DNA from: Thalassobacillus devorans MSP14
GTDB lineage: Bacteria; Bacillota; Bacilli; Bacillales; Halobacillaceae
Assembly: GCF_000496835.1 (NCBI RefSeq)
Contig: NZ_AWXW01000027.1
Span: forward strand, 1-62,155
DNA: 62,155 nucleotides
Direction of reading: 5' to 3'
In this document: piece after piece, positions 19,031-30,854 of the stretch
Layout: each line of letters starts with the position of its first letter
Numbering within the stretch: the stretch's first letter is position 1
The notes under the pieces: model-generated
Told to the model about the DNA's origin: nothing
What the model saw: the letters and a program-made list of their open reading frames with translations, nothing else
Databases searched by the model: none
Program-made: the position numbers and the translations under genes

Positions 19031-19075
19031 AAAGGTTGCGAGAATGGAGCTTGTTTCATTCCGCAACCTTTATTC
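19031..19075 (+). terminator. Long hairpin between rplK and rplA
   Basis: AAAGGTTGCG plus GAATG (19031-19046) pairs with CATTC plus CGCAACCTTT (19057-19071), a stem of 15 bp with one bulge, followed by a weak T-rich tail. It could attenuate, protect the rplK end, or be a processing or L1-binding site. Confidence 0.6.
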
Positions 19076-19119
19076 GTGGGAGGTATAACCGTTAAAACCA
19101 CAACGAGGAGGAAATAATA

Positions 19120-19818
19120 ATGGCTAAACAAAGCAAAAGATATCAAGAAGCTCAAAAGCTTGTTGATCGTGAAAAAGCATATGAAGTAAAAGAAGCAGTC
19201 GAATTAGTGAAAGAAACAGCTAAAGCGAAATTTGATGAGACAGTAGAAGCTGCTTTCCGTCTGGGTGTAGACCCTAAGAAAGCTGACCAGCAAATCCGTG
19301 GCGCAATGGTATTGCCGCATGGTACAGGTAAAACCCAGCGTGTTCTTGTTTTCGCTAAAGGTGAGAAGGCGAAAGAAGCAGAAGCTGCCGGTGCTGACTA
19401 CGTAGGCGATCAGGATATGATCAATAAAATCAACCAAGGCTGGTTCGATTTTGACGTAGTAGTAGCTACTCCGGACATGATGGCTGAAGTAGGTAAATTA
19501 GGACGTGTGCTTGGACCAAAAGGTCTAATGCCTAACCCTAAGACTGGCACTGTCACTTTCGAAGTAGAAAAAGCTGTCCAGGAAATCAAAGCTGGTAAAG
19601 TGGAGTACCGTGTTGACAAGTCAGCTAACATCCACGTACCAATCGGTAAGGTTTCTTTCGATACAGACAAACTGGTTGAAAACTTTGAAGCCATCACAGA
19701 TACTCTTGTAAAAGCTAAGCCGCAGGCTGCTAAGGGAACTTACATGAAGAATTCCGCTATTGCTTCTACAATGGGTCCTGGGATCAAAGTAGACGTATCC
19801 AGCTATATCCGTAAATAA
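19120..19818 (+). CDS. rplA: 50S ribosomal protein L1
   Basis: L1 binds 23S rRNA at the stalk near the E site and, in many bacteria, represses its own operon. The 232-residue length is standard. The signature [20 protein letters not shown] and [11 protein letters not shown] are present. GAGGAGG lies ahead of the ATG. It is separated from rplK by a 115-base gap with a long hairpin. Confidence 0.97.
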   Translation: MAKQSKRYQEAQKLVDREKAYEVKEAVELVKETAKAKFDETVEAAFRLGVDPKKADQQIRGAMVLPHGTGKTQRVLVFAKGEKAKEAEAAGADYVGDQDMINKINQGWFDFDVVVATPDMMAEVGKLGRVLGPKGLMPNPKTGTVTFEVEKAVQEIKAGKVEYRVDKSANIHVPIGKVSFDTDKLVENFEAITDTLVKAKPQAAKGTYMKNSAIASTMGPGIKVDVSSYIRK

Positions 19819-19825
19819 TTCACTG

Positions 19826-19854
19826 TTGACTTTTAATTGCATTAAGCATATAAT
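19826..19854 (+). promoter_or_regulatory. rplJL promoter
   Basis: TTGACT (19826-19831) and TATAAT (19849-19854) are 17 bases apart, just ahead of the L10 leader. Confidence 0.85.
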
Positions 19855-19874
19855 GAGTGATGTTGTTTAAATAA

Positions 19875-20010
19875 ATACGTTATACCGTAGACAGCAGGTG
19901 CGTACCAACGCTTAATTTCCTGCCGAGGTGTGTGAATAAACGAAACGATTGTCCGTATATCGATCGTTTCTCACCAAAAGCCTCCATGTCTACATGGGGG
20001 CTTTTTCATC
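19875..20010 (+). ncRNA. Ribosomal protein L10 leader
   Basis: The region carries the conserved L10-leader core: ACCGTAGACAGCAGGTGCG (19884-19902) and CTTAATTTCCTGCCGAGGTG. GCAGG pairs with CCTGC. A terminator (19976-20006) closes the leader. In this family L10(L12)4 binds the core and lowers rplJL expression. Confidence 0.9.
19976..20007 (+). terminator. Attenuator in the L10 leader
   Basis: AAAGCCTCCATG pairs with CATGGGGGCTTT and is followed by T residues. Confidence 0.88.
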
Positions 20011-20080
20011 TTTAACACTTGCCATTTAAAGTGAACCTGGCGCCTGACGGTATGATGAAAAGTCAATAGGAGGTGGAATG

Positions 20081-20581
20081 ATGAGCAAAATTATCGAACA
20101 CAAAAAACAGATTGTATCTGAAATTGCTGACAAGCTTCGCAACAGTAAATCTACCATCCTTGTAGATTACCGCGGACTTGATGTTGCAGAAGTGACTGAG
20201 CTTCGTCAACAGCTTCGTGAAGCAGGCGTTGATTTCAAAGTGTACAAAAACACAATGACTCGCCGTGCTACTGAAGAAGCAGAGCTAACGGAGCTTAACG
20301 AAACGTTGGTGGGCCCTACAGCTATTGCTTTCAGTGATGAAGATGTAGTAGCACCTGCAAAAATCCTTAACAACTTCGCTAAGGATCATGATGCACTGGA
20401 GATCAAAGGCGGCGTCATCGAAGGTAACGTAGCCAGCCTTGAGCAAATCAAGGAACTTGCAGATCTTCCAAACTACGAAGGTCTTGTGTCTATGCTACTC
20501 AGCGTACTTCAAGCACCTGTCCGCAACTTCGCTTACGTTACAAAAGCAGTTGCAGAACAAAAAGAAGAACAAGGCGCGTAA
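20081..20581 (+). CDS. rplJ: 50S ribosomal protein L10
   Basis: L10 anchors the L7/L12 dimers of the ribosomal stalk. The 166-residue protein matches the Bacillus form, with [20 protein letters not shown] near the start and the helical C-terminal tail ([17 protein letters not shown]) that binds L12. The ATG at 20081 is chosen over one at 20078 because AGGAGGTGG (20069-20077) is better spaced. It is followed 59 bases later by rplL. Confidence 0.97.
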   Translation: MSKIIEHKKQIVSEIADKLRNSKSTILVDYRGLDVAEVTELRQQLREAGVDFKVYKNTMTRRATEEAELTELNETLVGPTAIAFSDEDVVAPAKILNNFAKDHDALEIKGGVIEGNVASLEQIKELADLPNYEGLVSMLLSVLQAPVRNFAYVTKAVAEQKEEQGA

Positions 20582-20640
20582 TAGCGTTTTATGCTTACGG
20601 TTAAATAATAAAACTAACAATTTTAAGGAGGAACTTAATC

Positions 20641-21003
20641 ATGAGTCATGAACAAATTATTGAAGCGATTAAAGAAATGTCAGTTCTTGAGCTTAACGAT
20701 CTAGTTAAAGCTATTGAAGAAGAATTCGGAGTAACTGCTGCAGCACCAGTTGCAGTCGGTGGCGGCGGTGCAGCTGAAGCTGCTGAAGAACAAACAGAAT
20801 TCGACGTGGTACTTGAGAGCGCTGGAAGCTCCAAGATCAAAGTCGTAAAAGCTGTTCGCGAAATTACTGGTCTTGGACTTAAAGATGCTAAAGATCTAGT
20901 TGATAACGCTCCTGGCGCTATCAAAGAAGGCATTTCTAAGGAAGACGCTGAAGAAATCAAAGGTAAGCTGGAAGAAGCAGGCGCTTCTGTAGAAGTTAAG
21001 TAA
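20641..21003 (+). CDS. rplL: 50S ribosomal protein L7/L12
   Basis: L7/L12 recruits GTPase translation factors to the ribosome. The 120-residue protein has the N-terminal dimer region, an Ala-Gly-rich hinge ([18 protein letters not shown]) and the C-terminal factor-binding domain ([20 protein letters not shown]). AAGGAGG lies ahead of the ATG. The gene ends at a terminator. Confidence 0.98.
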   Translation: MSHEQIIEAIKEMSVLELNDLVKAIEEEFGVTAAAPVAVGGGGAAEAAEEQTEFDVVLESAGSSKIKVVKAVREITGLGLKDAKDLVDNAPGAIKEGISKEDAEEIKGKLEEAGASVEVK

Positions 21004-21020
21004 TTTCATGCTTGAGAGGT

Positions 21021-21057
21021 AAAGCTCGCTGTTCATCGGCGAGCTTTCTTTTTCTTA
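21021..21057 (+). terminator. Terminator after rplL
   Basis: AAAGCTCGC (21021-21029) pairs with GCGAGCTTT (21039-21047), followed by CTTTTTCTT. Confidence 0.87.
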
Positions 21058-21154
21058 AACTATAAAGACTCAGGTTTTCCTGCATAAGCATGTGGTGATA
21101 AGCCGGTTTTAACGAAATTGACCATTTACTCCAGTCAGAAGCAGGTGCATGAAA

Positions 21155-21757
21155 ATGAGCGAACACTATTATTCCAATAAAACGAATGCTCCTAGTGAAG
21201 AGCGTACATGGAAATACACGCTCCGGGGAGAGACTTTACGTTTTACAACGGATAATGCGGTTTTTTCGAAAAAGGAAGTAGACTTTGGTTCCCGTGTGTT
21301 AATCGAAGCTTTTCAAGCCCCCGAAGTCGATGGCAGCTTTTTAGATCTGGGTTGTGGCTATGGACCGATTGGCCTGACTTTGGCAAAAACCTATCCTGGA
21401 CGGAAAATTTATATGGTAGATATAAACGAACGTGCGGTGGAGTTGTCACGGAAAAATGCAGAACAAAATGAAATCTCCAATGTAGTTGTTGAAGTCGGCG
21501 ACCGTTTGAAAGAGGTTCGGGATGTTAACTTTGCAGCTGTGTTGACCAACCCTCCTATTCGGGCAGGGAAGAAAGTGGTTCACGCTATGTTTGAAGAAGC
21601 TTATCAGTCTTTGGTGGATAGGGGCGAACTATGGGTGGTCATTCAGAAAAAACAAGGCGCTCCTTCTGCACGCAAAAAGCTGGAAGAACTATTCGGCGAG
21701 GTAGAAGTGGTAGAGAAGCAAAAAAGATACTATATCTTCCGAGCTAAAAAAGTTTGA
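21155..21757 (+). CDS. ybxB: Class I methyltransferase, RsmC-like (YbxB)
   Basis: The 200-residue protein is a class I SAM-dependent methyltransferase. The SAM-binding motif LDLGCGYGPIGL is near residue 65 and the catalytic NPP motif (VLTNPPIRAGKKVVH) near residue 130. It corresponds to B. subtilis YbxB, which resembles the catalytic half of RsmC (16S rRNA G1207), but the target is not proved here. The ATG at 21155 (MSEHYYS) matches YbxB and is spaced well from GCAGGTG; an ATG at 21149 is also in frame. It lies in the usual place between rplL and rpoB. Confidence 0.9.
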   Translation: MSEHYYSNKTNAPSEERTWKYTLRGETLRFTTDNAVFSKKEVDFGSRVLIEAFQAPEVDGSFLDLGCGYGPIGLTLAKTYPGRKIYMVDINERAVELSRKNAEQNEISNVVVEVGDRLKEVRDVNFAAVLTNPPIRAGKKVVHAMFEEAYQSLVDRGELWVVIQKKQGAPSARKKLEELFGEVEVVEKQKRYYIFRAKKV

Positions 21758-22170
21758 CTGGGTTAACCGTTTATGCTATTATTGGAAAATGCCTATATAT
21801 GCACTCCTGTGTCAAGGTTTTTTTTCGTGTTTTATGTATAAATTTAGTGAACACGGTTCACAATGGTAAAATCGCAGAAAACAACAGGGTGACATACGGT
21901 TTTTTTCTATAATAGAAGAACATTTCTTTTTTGTCTAACGTTAGAGAGAAATGAAGTTTCTTGTTTTTAGATCCCATCCGCTTCAGCGGGTGACTATATA
22001 AATCAGCTTGTGGTCGACATCTGCTTCCATAAGCTTGTTCGGCATGTCTGCCGGACCCTTTTTACGTAAGATTGAAAGTGGGAAGTACAGAATTACTGCT
22101 CAATGCTTTTCGGGTGGCTGTAACACTTCCGCTTTTATTATTAAAATGCTTGATTTGAGGGGTGAAGCAG
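21758..22170 (+). promoter_or_regulatory. rpoB upstream region and leader
   Basis: This 413-base gap has no convincing gene. A sigma-A promoter candidate is TTGACT (21754-21759) with TATTAT (21777-21782), 17 bases apart. Downstream are the inverted repeat GTGAAC/GTTCAC (21847-21861), a TATAAT at 21908-21913 without a good -35, the palindrome TCTAACGTTAGA (21934-21945), a GC hairpin ATCCGC/GCGGGT near 21975-21992, and a stem TTCGGCA/TGCCGGA (22038-22055) followed by CCC and TTTTT. The last looks like an attenuator. The region is probably a long rpoBC leader. Confidence 0.6.
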
Positions 22171-25100
22171 TTGACAGGTCAACTAGTTCAGTATGGACGA
22201 CACCGCCAACGCAGAAGTTATGCGCGCATCAGTGAAGTACTAGAATTACCTAACTTGATTGAAATTCAGACCGCTTCTTATGAGTGGTTTTTAGAGGAAG
22301 GTCTGAAAGAAATGTTTCAGGATATTTCTCCAATCGAGGATTTCACCGGTAATCTATCGCTGGAATTTGTAGATTATAGTTTAGGGGAGCCTAAATATCC
22401 TGTAGACGAATCGAAAGATAGAGACGTCACCTACAATGCTCCTTTGCGTGTGAAAGTCCGTTTGTTGAATAATGAAACAGGCGAAGTAAAAGAGCAGGAA
22501 GTATTCATGGGTGATTTCCCATTGATGACAGATACAGGTACATTTGTCATTAATGGTGCAGAGCGTGTCATCGTATCACAGCTTGTCCGCTCACCAAGCG
22601 TATATTTCAATAAAAAAATCGATAAAAACGGTAAAAAAGGCTATACGGCCACCGTCATTCCAAACCGTGGTGCATGGTTAGAGTTCGAAACGGATGCAAA
22701 GGATGTCGTCCACGTTCGTATCGATCGTACTCGGAAGCTGCCAATTACGGTTCTTTTGCGTGCGCTCGGCTTTGGAACAGACCAGGAAATCATTGATCTT
22801 ATCGGAGACAATGAATATTTGAAAAACACTTTAGAAAAAGACAATACCGAGAATAGCGAAAAAGCGCTTCTTGAAATCTATGAACGACTTCGCCCTGGTG
22901 AACCGCCAACAGTGGAAAATGCGAAGAGTTTACTGGTTTCCAGATTCTTTGATCCGAAGCGTTATGACCTGGCTCGTGTAGGCCGTTATAAAATGAACAA
23001 AAAGCTTCATATTAAAAACCGTTTGTTCAACCAAACATTAGCGGAAACTTTAGTAGATGAAGAAACTGGTGAAGTTCTAGCTGATAAAGGAGACAAAATT
23101 GATCGCCGTTTATTGAACAAACTACTTCCTTACCTGGAAGGTCAGGATGAAAATACTGGAGAACAAATTCTGGAACCTCATGAAGGGGTGCTGGAAGACC
23201 CGATTAAAGTACAATCCATCAAGATTGTCGATCCTACCGACCCGGAAGGGGAACGTTCTATTAATGTGATCGGCAATTCCAATATTGATAAAAATGTCAA
23301 AAACATCACTCCTGCTGACATTCTTTCATCCATCAGCTATTTCTTCAACTTGCTTCACCAGGTTGGGGATACCGATGATATTGACCATCTGGGGAACCGT
23401 CGCTTACGTTCGGTCGGTGAGCTGCTGCAAAACCAATTCCGTATCGGGTTATCCCGCATGGAGCGTGTAGTACGCGAACGTATGTCTATCCAGGATACGT
23501 CTTCGATTACACCGCAGCAGTTGATCAATATCCGTCCGGTTATTGCGTCAATTAAAGAGTTTTTCGGAAGCTCACAGCTTTCTCAATTTATGGACCAGAC
23601 CAATCCATTAGCAGAGCTTACGCACAAACGCCGTCTGTCTGCATTGGGACCTGGTGGTCTGACGCGTGAGCGCGCCGGCTTTGAAGTGCGTGACGTACAC
23701 TATTCCCACTATGGGCGTATGTGTCCGATTGAAACGCCGGAAGGCCCAAACATCGGTCTGATCAACTCACTTTCCTCGTATGCGAAAGTAAATGAGTTCG
23801 GTTTTATTGAAACGCCTTACCGTAGAGTCGATCCGGATACCAACAAGGTTACTGCTCAAATCGACTACTTGACTGCCGATGAAGAAGATAACTACGTGGT
23901 GGCCCAGGCAAACGCTAAGTTGGAAGAGGATGGCTCTTTCACCGATGCCGAGGTTATTGCCCGTTTCCGTGGTGAAAACACTGTGGTCAGCCGCGACCGT
24001 CTTGATTACATGGACGTATCACCGAAACAGGTCGTTTCTGCTGCGACAGCATGTATTCCGTTCCTGGAAAATGATGACTCCAACCGTTCCTTGATGGGTG
24101 CGAACATGCAGCGTCAGGCAGTACCACTATTGAACCCGGATTCGCCAATTGTCGGGACCGGCATGGAATATGTTAATGGTAAAGACTCTGGTGCGGCAGT
24201 CATCAACCGTCATGAGGGGATTGTTGAACGTGTGGAAGCGAAAGAAATCCAGGTGCGTCGCATCTCTGAAGTTGATGGTAAAGAAGTAGAAGGTGACCTG
24301 GATCGTTACCGCCTGCAAAAATTCATTCGTTCCAACCAGGGAACTTGTTATAACCAGCGCCCAATTGTATCTAAAGGAGACCGTGTGACGAAGGGTGAAA
24401 TCCTTGCTGATGGACCTTCCATGGATAAAGGGGAACTGGCCTTAGGACAGAACCCGCTTGTAGCATTTATGACATGGGATGGTTACAACTACGAGGATGC
24501 GGTCATCATGAGTGAACGCCTGGTAAAAGATGATGTTTATACTTCTGTTCATATTGAAGAGTATGAGTCAGAAGCTCGTGATACAAAGCTCGGACCTGAA
24601 GAAATCACACGCGACATTCCAAATGTCGGAGAAGAAGCATTAAAAGACTTAGACTCCCGCGGTATCATCCGTGTTGGTGCCGAAGTCAGCGATGGTGATT
24701 TGTTAGTAGGTAAAGTAACTCCAAAAGGGGTAACGGAATTATCTGCGGAAGAACGTCTGTTACATGCGATTTTCGGGGAAAAGGCCCGTGAAGTTCGTGA
24801 TACCTCGCTTCGTGTACCTCATGGTGCAGGTGGTATTGTATTAGACGTGAAAATCTTCAACCGTGAAGACGGAGACGAACTTCCTCCTGGTGTCAACCAG
24901 CTGGTTCGTGTCTATATCGTACAAAAGCGTAAAATCTCTGAAGGGGACAAGATGGCCGGACGACATGGTAACAAAGGTGTCATATCCAAGATCTTGCCTG
25001 AAGAAGATATGCCATTCCTTCCAGATGGCACACCAGTCGATGTCATGTTAAACCCGCTCGGTGTTCCTTCCCGTATGAATATCGGCCAGGTGCTTGAATT

Positions 25101-25704
25101 GCATTTGGGAATGGCTGCTCGTCAGCTCGGCATCAAAGTTGCGACACCTGTATTTGACGGTGCGCGTGAAGAAGATGTTTGGGAAACACTTGAAGAAGCT
25201 GGAATGCCGCGTGATGCGAAGACCATCCTTTATGATGGACGTACAGGCGAACCTTTCGATAACCGTATATCTGTCGGTGTCATGTATATGATTAAGCTGG
25301 CACATATGGTTGATGATAAACTTCACGCCCGTTCCACCGGACCTTACTCCTTGGTTACACAACAGCCATTAGGTGGTAAAGCACAGTTTGGCGGCCAGCG
25401 TTTCGGTGAGATGGAGGTATGGGCACTGGAAGCTTACGGTGCAGCATATACCCTGCAAGAAATCCTTACCGTCAAATCGGATGATGTTGTCGGTCGTGTC
25501 AAGACTTATGAAGCTATCGTCAAAGGTGAAAATGTTCCAGAACCTGGTGTACCAGAATCCTTCAAAGTTCTTATTAAAGAGCTGCAAAGCTTGGGTATGG
25601 ACGTGAAGATTCTGGCAGGTGACGAATCAGAGATCGAAATGAGAGATATTGAAGAAGAAGAAACGAAAGCTTCTGAAAACCTGAATCTCGATCCGGAAGA
25701 ATAA
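22171..25704 (+). CDS. rpoB: DNA-directed RNA polymerase subunit beta
   Basis: RpoB forms one pincer of the polymerase active centre. The 1177-residue protein lines up with B. subtilis RpoB throughout, with small changes in the lobe near residues 310-340. The rifampicin-binding cluster [20 protein letters not shown] and [10 protein letters not shown] (about residues 465-495) carries the residues of sensitive strains. The start is TTG at 22171 ([20 protein letters not shown]), with GAGGGGTGA ahead; an in-frame GTG at 22162 lies inside that site. It is followed by rpoC after 69 bases. Confidence 0.98.
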   Translation: MTGQLVQYGRHRQRRSYARISEVLELPNLIEIQTASYEWFLEEGLKEMFQDISPIEDFTGNLSLEFVDYSLGEPKYPVDESKDRDVTYNAPLRVKVRLLNNETGEVKEQEVFMGDFPLMTDTGTFVINGAERVIVSQLVRSPSVYFNKKIDKNGKKGYTATVIPNRGAWLEFETDAKDVVHVRIDRTRKLPITVLLRALGFGTDQEIIDLIGDNEYLKNTLEKDNTENSEKALLEIYERLRPGEPPTVENAKSLLVSRFFDPKRYDLARVGRYKMNKKLHIKNRLFNQTLAETLVDEETGEVLADKGDKIDRRLLNKLLPYLEGQDENTGEQILEPHEGVLEDPIKVQSIKIVDPTDPEGERSINVIGNSNIDKNVKNITPADILSSISYFFNLLHQVGDTDDIDHLGNRRLRSVGELLQNQFRIGLSRMERVVRERMSIQDTSSITPQQLINIRPVIASIKEFFGSSQLSQFMDQTNPLAELTHKRRLSALGPGGLTRERAGFEVRDVHYSHYGRMCPIETPEGPNIGLINSLSSYAKVNEFGFIETPYRRVDPDTNKVTAQIDYLTADEEDNYVVAQANAKLEEDGSFTDAEVIARFRGENTVVSRDRLDYMDVSPKQVVSAATACIPFLENDDSNRSLMGANMQRQAVPLLNPDSPIVGTGMEYVNGKDSGAAVINRHEGIVERVEAKEIQVRRISEVDGKEVEGDLDRYRLQKFIRSNQGTCYNQRPIVSKGDRVTKGEILADGPSMDKGELALGQNPLVAFMTWDGYNYEDAVIMSERLVKDDVYTSVHIEEYESEARDTKLGPEEITRDIPNVGEEALKDLDSRGIIRVGAEVSDGDLLVGKVTPKGVTELSAEERLLHAIFGEKAREVRDTSLRVPHGAGGIVLDVKIFNREDGDELPPGVNQLVRVYIVQKRKISEGDKMAGRHGNKGVISKILPEEDMPFLPDGTPVDVMLNPLGVPSRMNIGQVLELHLGMAARQLGIKVATPVFDGAREEDVWETLEEAGMPRDAKTILYDGRTGEPFDNRISVGVMYMIKLAHMVDDKLHARSTGPYSLVTQQPLGGKAQFGGQRFGEMEVWALEAYGAAYTLQEILTVKSDDVVGRVKTYEAIVKGENVPEPGVPESFKVLIKELQSLGMDVKILAGDESEIEMRDIEEEETKASENLNLDPEE

Positions 25705-25773
25705 AAACTCTTAGCAACAGTCCTGATGTTCTAAGCTTAGGGAAACCTGGATACTAAAAGGGAGGTAGGCCCC

Positions 25774-28700
25774 TTGCTAGATGTAAATAATTTTGAGTAT
25801 ATGAAAATAGGCTTGGCATCACCGGATAAGATACGTTCTTGGTCATTCGGTGAGGTCAAGAAACCGGAAACGATTAACTATCGTACGCTGAAACCGGAAA
25901 AAGACGGCCTGTTCTGCGAGCGCATTTTCGGTCCTACAAAGGACTGGGAATGCCATTGCGGAAAGTACAAACGTGTACGCTACAAAGGTGTGGTTTGCGA
26001 CCGTTGTGGAGTAGAAGTGACGAAAGCTAAAGTCCGTCGTGAGCGTATGGGGCACCTTGAACTAGCTGCCCCTGTCTCTCACATCTGGTATTTCAAAGGA
26101 ATTCCAAGCCGTATGGGTCTTGTTTTGGATATGTCTCCGCGTGCATTGGAAGAAGTTATCTACTTTGCCGCTTACATTGTGACAGATCCGGGTGAAACGG
26201 CTCTTGATAAAAAGCAGCTGTTATCAGAAAAGGAATACCGTGCGTATCGTGAAAAATACGGTAAAAACTTCGGAGCCCAAATGGGGGCGGAAGCTATCCG
26301 TAAGTTGCTTTCAGATATCAACCTTGATAAAGAAGTAGATATGCTGAAAGAAGAGCTGAAGACTGCCCAGGGGCAACGTCGCACACGTGCAATCAAGCGT
26401 CTGGAAGTTTTGGAAGCATTCCGTCACTCCGGAAATGACCCATCCTGGATGATTCTTGATGTTTTACCTGTTATTCCACCGGAACTTCGTCCGATGGTAC
26501 AGTTGGATGGTGGACGTTTTGCGACATCTGACCTTAACGATCTGTACCGTCGTGTCATCAACCGTAACAACCGTTTGAAGCGACTATTGGATCTTGGTGC
26601 TCCAAGCATCATTGTTCAAAACGAAAAACGGATGCTGCAAGAAGCCGTCGATGCTTTGATTGATAACGGCAGACGTGGCAGACCGGTAACTGGTCCCGGT
26701 AACCGTCCATTGAAATCCCTCTCTCATATGTTGAAAGGGAAGCAAGGACGTTTCCGTCAGAACTTGCTCGGTAAGCGTGTCGACTATTCCGGTCGTTCGG
26801 TTATCGTAGTTGGACCTAACCTGAAGATGTACCAGTGTGGTCTTCCAAAAGAAATGGCACTTGAACTATTCAAACCATTTGTTATGAAAGAATTGGTAGA
26901 ACGTGGATTAGCTCACAACATTAAGTCTGCTAAACGGAAAATCGAACGTATCCACCCAGAGGTATGGGACGTACTCGAAGATGTAATCAAGGAGCATCCG
27001 GTCTTATTGAACCGTGCCCCTACGTTGCACCGTCTTGGTATTCAAGCTTTCGAACCAGTACTGGTCGAAGGAAGAGCGATCCGCTTGCACCCGTTAGTAT
27101 GTACAGCCTATAACGCCGACTTTGACGGTGACCAGATGGCGGTACACGTACCATTATCTGCTGAAGCTCAAGCTGAAGCACGAATCCTGATGCTTGCAGC
27201 ACAAAACATCCTGAACCCTAAGGATGGTAAGCCTGTTGTTACACCATCACAGGACATGGTATTGGGTAACTATTACCTGACTATGGAACGCCCTGGTGCA
27301 GTCGGTGAAGGCATGGTCTTCAAAGACTTGAATGAAGCACTGCTTGCATATCAGACCGGCTATGTGCATCTGCATACACGCGTAGCAGTTTACGCAGGTT
27401 CCTTAGATAATGAAACCTTTACAGAAAAGCAGAATCAACAATTGTTGTTGACGACTGTAGGTAAATTGATATTTAACGAAATGCTCCCAGCTTCATTCCC
27501 ATATATGAATGAACCAACACAGGAGAACCTGGAAATCAAGACTCCGGAGCATTACTTTGTAGAAAAAGGTACCAACATCAAAGAGGAAATAGCGAAACGC
27601 GAACAAATACTTCCGTTCAAAAAAGGTATCCTTGGAGATATCATCGCGCAGGTATTTAAACTGTTCTCGATCAGTGAAACTTCCAAAATGTTGGACCGTA
27701 TGAAAGACTTAGGTTTCTCTTATTCTACAAAAGCTGGTATGACGGTCGGTGTCTCCGATGTTGTCGTATTACCAGAAAAGCAGAAAATTTTAGATGAAGC
27801 CCAGTCGAAAGTGGATAAAGTCTTGAAACAATTCCGTCGTGGTTTGATTACCGAAGAAGAACGTTACGACCGCGTCATTGAAGTTTGGTCTAAAGCCAAG
27901 GATGATATTCAGGAGCGCTTGATGAAATCCTTGAATCCACGTAACCCGATCTTTATGATGAGTGACTCTGGTGCTCGTGGTAACGCATCTAACTTCACCC
28001 AGCTTGCGGGTATGCGAGGTCTAATGGCCAACCCGGCTGGACGAATCATTGAGTTACCGATCAAATCCAGTTTCCGTGAAGGTTTGACCGTACTCGAGTA
28101 CTTTATTTCCACTCACGGTGCTCGTAAAGGTCTTGCGGATACCGCATTGAAAACAGCCGACTCCGGTTACTTGACTCGTCGTCTGGTTGATGTTGCCCAG
28201 GATGTTATCATTCGTGAAGACGATTGTGGTACAGACAGAGGACTGACAGTCAGCTCCTTGACAGAAGGTACAGAATTAATCGAACCATTGATTGATCGTT
28301 TGATCGGGCGTACGTCCTACCAGACGGTACGTCACCCAGAAACAGACGAAGTGCTTGCTACACGTAATGAAGTCATTTCTGAAGATGCCGCAAAAGATAT
28401 TATCGAAGCTGGCATCGAAGAAATGGTCATCCGTACAGCCTTCACTTGTAATACGAAGCATGGGGTTTGTAAGAAGTGTTACGGTCGTAACCTGGCTACT
28501 GGTGACGAAGTGGAAGTTGGGGAAGCAGTCGGAATCATCGCTGCCCAGTCCATTGGCGAACCAGGTACACAGCTTACCATGCGTACGTTCCATACAGGCG
28601 GTGTTGCAGGAGACGATATTACACAAGGTCTTCCTCGTATCCAGGAATTGTTCGAAGCCCGTAACCCTAAAGGGCGTGCCGTTGTTTCTGAAATTTATGG

Positions 28701-29379
28701 CACAGTCCAGGAAGTCAATGAGGTCAAGGAAAAACAGGAGATTGTCGTACAAGGCGATGTAGAGACTCGTACGTATACTGCCCCATATGGTGCCCGTATG
28801 AAAGTGGCAGTCGGCGATCAGGTTTCTGCCGGTCAGGAACTTACGGAAGGTTCTGTTGATCCGAAAGAACTCTTAACCATCAGCGGTCTTGATGGCGTTC
28901 AGGAATATCTCCTGAAAGAAGTTCAGAAAGTCTACCGCATGCAAGGGGTTGAAATCGGAGATAAACACGTCGAAGTTATGGTTCGTCAAATGCTTCGCAA
29001 AATCCGTGTTCTTGATTCTGGTGATACGGAAGTATTACCTGGTTCACTGCTTGAAATTCATCAATTCCGCGATGCGAACCAAAAAGCATTGCTGGAAGGT
29101 GGACAGCCGGCAGTCGGCCGTCCGGTTCTGCTTGGTATCACGAAGGCATCGCTTGAAACAGATTCCTTCTTATCTGCTGCTTCCTTCCAGGAAACGACAC
29201 GCGTTCTTACAGATGCAGCAATCAAAGGTAAGCGTGATGAACTACTCGGACTTAAAGAGAATGTCATCATCGGTAAGCTAGTACCAGCTGGTACCGGCAT
29301 GACTCGCTACCGTAAAATCCAGGCTGATAGAGAAGGGGAAAACCCCGGTCAGGCTGAATTGGATCAATTGACTCAATAA
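25774..29379 (+). CDS. rpoC: DNA-directed RNA polymerase subunit beta'
   Basis: RpoC carries the catalytic magnesium site. The 1201-residue protein starts with TTG ([20 protein letters not shown]) after GGGAGG. It shows the N-terminal zinc ribbon ([20 protein letters not shown]), the invariant NADFDGDQ near residue 447, a trigger-loop region ([11 protein letters not shown]) and a second zinc site ([13 protein letters not shown]). It is co-directional with rpoB. No strong terminator was seen between it and the next gene. Confidence 0.98.
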   Translation: MLDVNNFEYMKIGLASPDKIRSWSFGEVKKPETINYRTLKPEKDGLFCERIFGPTKDWECHCGKYKRVRYKGVVCDRCGVEVTKAKVRRERMGHLELAAPVSHIWYFKGIPSRMGLVLDMSPRALEEVIYFAAYIVTDPGETALDKKQLLSEKEYRAYREKYGKNFGAQMGAEAIRKLLSDINLDKEVDMLKEELKTAQGQRRTRAIKRLEVLEAFRHSGNDPSWMILDVLPVIPPELRPMVQLDGGRFATSDLNDLYRRVINRNNRLKRLLDLGAPSIIVQNEKRMLQEAVDALIDNGRRGRPVTGPGNRPLKSLSHMLKGKQGRFRQNLLGKRVDYSGRSVIVVGPNLKMYQCGLPKEMALELFKPFVMKELVERGLAHNIKSAKRKIERIHPEVWDVLEDVIKEHPVLLNRAPTLHRLGIQAFEPVLVEGRAIRLHPLVCTAYNADFDGDQMAVHVPLSAEAQAEARILMLAAQNILNPKDGKPVVTPSQDMVLGNYYLTMERPGAVGEGMVFKDLNEALLAYQTGYVHLHTRVAVYAGSLDNETFTEKQNQQLLLTTVGKLIFNEMLPASFPYMNEPTQENLEIKTPEHYFVEKGTNIKEEIAKREQILPFKKGILGDIIAQVFKLFSISETSKMLDRMKDLGFSYSTKAGMTVGVSDVVVLPEKQKILDEAQSKVDKVLKQFRRGLITEEERYDRVIEVWSKAKDDIQERLMKSLNPRNPIFMMSDSGARGNASNFTQLAGMRGLMANPAGRIIELPIKSSFREGLTVLEYFISTHGARKGLADTALKTADSGYLTRRLVDVAQDVIIREDDCGTDRGLTVSSLTEGTELIEPLIDRLIGRTSYQTVRHPETDEVLATRNEVISEDAAKDIIEAGIEEMVIRTAFTCNTKHGVCKKCYGRNLATGDEVEVGEAVGIIAAQSIGEPGTQLTMRTFHTGGVAGDDITQGLPRIQELFEARNPKGRAVVSEIYGTVQEVNEVKEKQEIVVQGDVETRTYTAPYGARMKVAVGDQVSAGQELTEGSVDPKELLTISGLDGVQEYLLKEVQKVYRMQGVEIGDKHVEVMVRQMLRKIRVLDSGDTEVLPGSLLEIHQFRDANQKALLEGGQPAVGRPVLLGITKASLETDSFLSAASFQETTRVLTDAAIKGKRDELLGLKENVIIGKLVPAGTGMTRYRKIQADREGENPGQAELDQLTQ

Positions 29380-29447
29380 ATACAAAGTTAGCAAATAACT
29401 TGGGTAAATAATCAGGGAGCCCCTTGAAAAAATCACCTCGAATAATG

Positions 29448-29479
29448 TTGACATGCATAATCGGGAGTGATAATATAAT
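29448..29479 (+). promoter_or_regulatory. Promoter before the L7Ae-like gene / str operon
   Basis: TTGACA (29448-29453) is followed after 17 bases by TAATAT (29471-29476), which has an upstream TG (extended -10); a TATAAT overlaps at 29474-29479. Confidence 0.75.
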
Positions 29480-29524
29480 CAAGGTGCTTCCATTTATCCT
29501 TGTTACTTTGGAGGATATGCTTAA

Positions 29525-29776
29525 ATGTCTTATGAAAAAGTAGCACAGGCTAATTCTAATATCGTTATTGGAACGAAACAGACACTAAAAGCCATGAAAA
29601 ATGGTGGAGTGGAAGAAGTCTTCGTAGCTGATGATGCTGATCGGCACGTGACAGAAAAAGTTATGCGCCTGGCCGAAGAATTGAACATTCCCTGCCAGCG
29701 GGTTGATTCTATGAAAAAACTAGGCGAAGCCTGCGACATTGATGTCGGTGCAGCTACAGTGGCGATAAAGCAATAA
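29525..29776 (+). CDS. rplGB: L7Ae-family K-turn RNA-binding protein YbxF
   Basis: The 83-residue protein belongs to the L7Ae/L30e/S12e family that binds kink-turn RNA. The conserved core [20 protein letters not shown] and the C-terminal GVGAATVAI-like segment ([11 protein letters not shown]) are visible. It matches YbxF of B. subtilis, located between rpoC and rpsL. It binds K-turns in vitro in B. subtilis; its cellular role is not settled. TTGGAGG lies ahead of the ATG. Confidence 0.93.
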   Translation: MSYEKVAQANSNIVIGTKQTLKAMKNGGVEEVFVADDADRHVTEKVMRLAEELNIPCQRVDSMKKLGEACDIDVGAATVAIKQ

Positions 29777-29870
29777 AGTTTTGGCGGTCAATCGCGAAAG
29801 CTTTGTTTTTTGCCTTATTATGAACCACCTGGATGTGTGGTATTGAAAAAGTGAGGAAGGGAGGACATAA

Positions 29871-30287
<417 letters not shown>

Positions 30288-30338
30288 TAGCCAAAGAGTG
30301 GCTTGATTATAAAATTCATCATGGAAGGAGGGGGACAT

Positions 30339-30809
30339 ATGCCACGTAAAGGTCCAGTAGCTAAGCGTGATGTGTTACCAGATCCGCTTTACAAATCTAA
30401 ACTTGTTACTCGTTTGATCAACCAGATCATGGTTGACGGACAACGCGGTAAAGCCCAGAAGATTCTTTATAAAGCTTTTGATCTTGTTCAGGAACGTAGC
30501 GGTAATGACCCTATGGAAGTTTTCGAACAAGCAATGAAAAATGTTATGCCAGTACTTGAGGTGCGCGCTCGTCGTGTTGGTGGTTCAAACTACCAGGTAC
30601 CAGTTGAGGTACGTCCAGAACGTCGTCAAGCACTTGGGTTGCGTTTCATCGTTAATTACTCTCGCCTGCGCGGAGAAAAAACGATGGAAGAGCGCCTGGC
30701 TAATGAAGTGTTAGATGCAGCAAACAACACAGGTGCATCTGTCAAAAAACGCGAAGATATGCACAAAATGGCAGAAGCGAACAAAGCATTCGCTCACTAT
30801 CGCTGGTAA
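30339..30809 (+). CDS. rpsG: 30S ribosomal protein S7
   Basis: S7 nucleates assembly of the 30S head and contacts the E-site tRNA. The 156-residue length is standard. The signature [16 protein letters not shown] and [16 protein letters not shown] are present. The ATG at 30339 follows GGAGGGGG; an in-frame TTG at 30303 would add a non-conserved leader and is rejected. Confidence 0.98.
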   Translation: MPRKGPVAKRDVLPDPLYKSKLVTRLINQIMVDGQRGKAQKILYKAFDLVQERSGNDPMEVFEQAMKNVMPVLEVRARRVGGSNYQVPVEVRPERRQALGLRFIVNYSRLRGEKTMEERLANEVLDAANNTGASVKKREDMHKMAEANKAFAHYRW

Positions 30810-30854
30810 TGCCAAACCAACTACAAAACTTATATTCAGGAAGGAGAAAGATTC

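Noticed and set aside
21895-21913. Second rpoB promoter using GTGACA and TATAAT
   Set aside because: The spacing is only about 13 bases and no better -35 is present; kept only as part of the leader description.
22008-22235. Open frame overlapping the start of rpoB
   Set aside because: It runs through the rpoB leader and into rpoB in another frame; the leader structures explain the region better.
23560-23660. Possible rifampicin-resistance change in rpoB
   Set aside because: The cluster I residues read as in sensitive strains.
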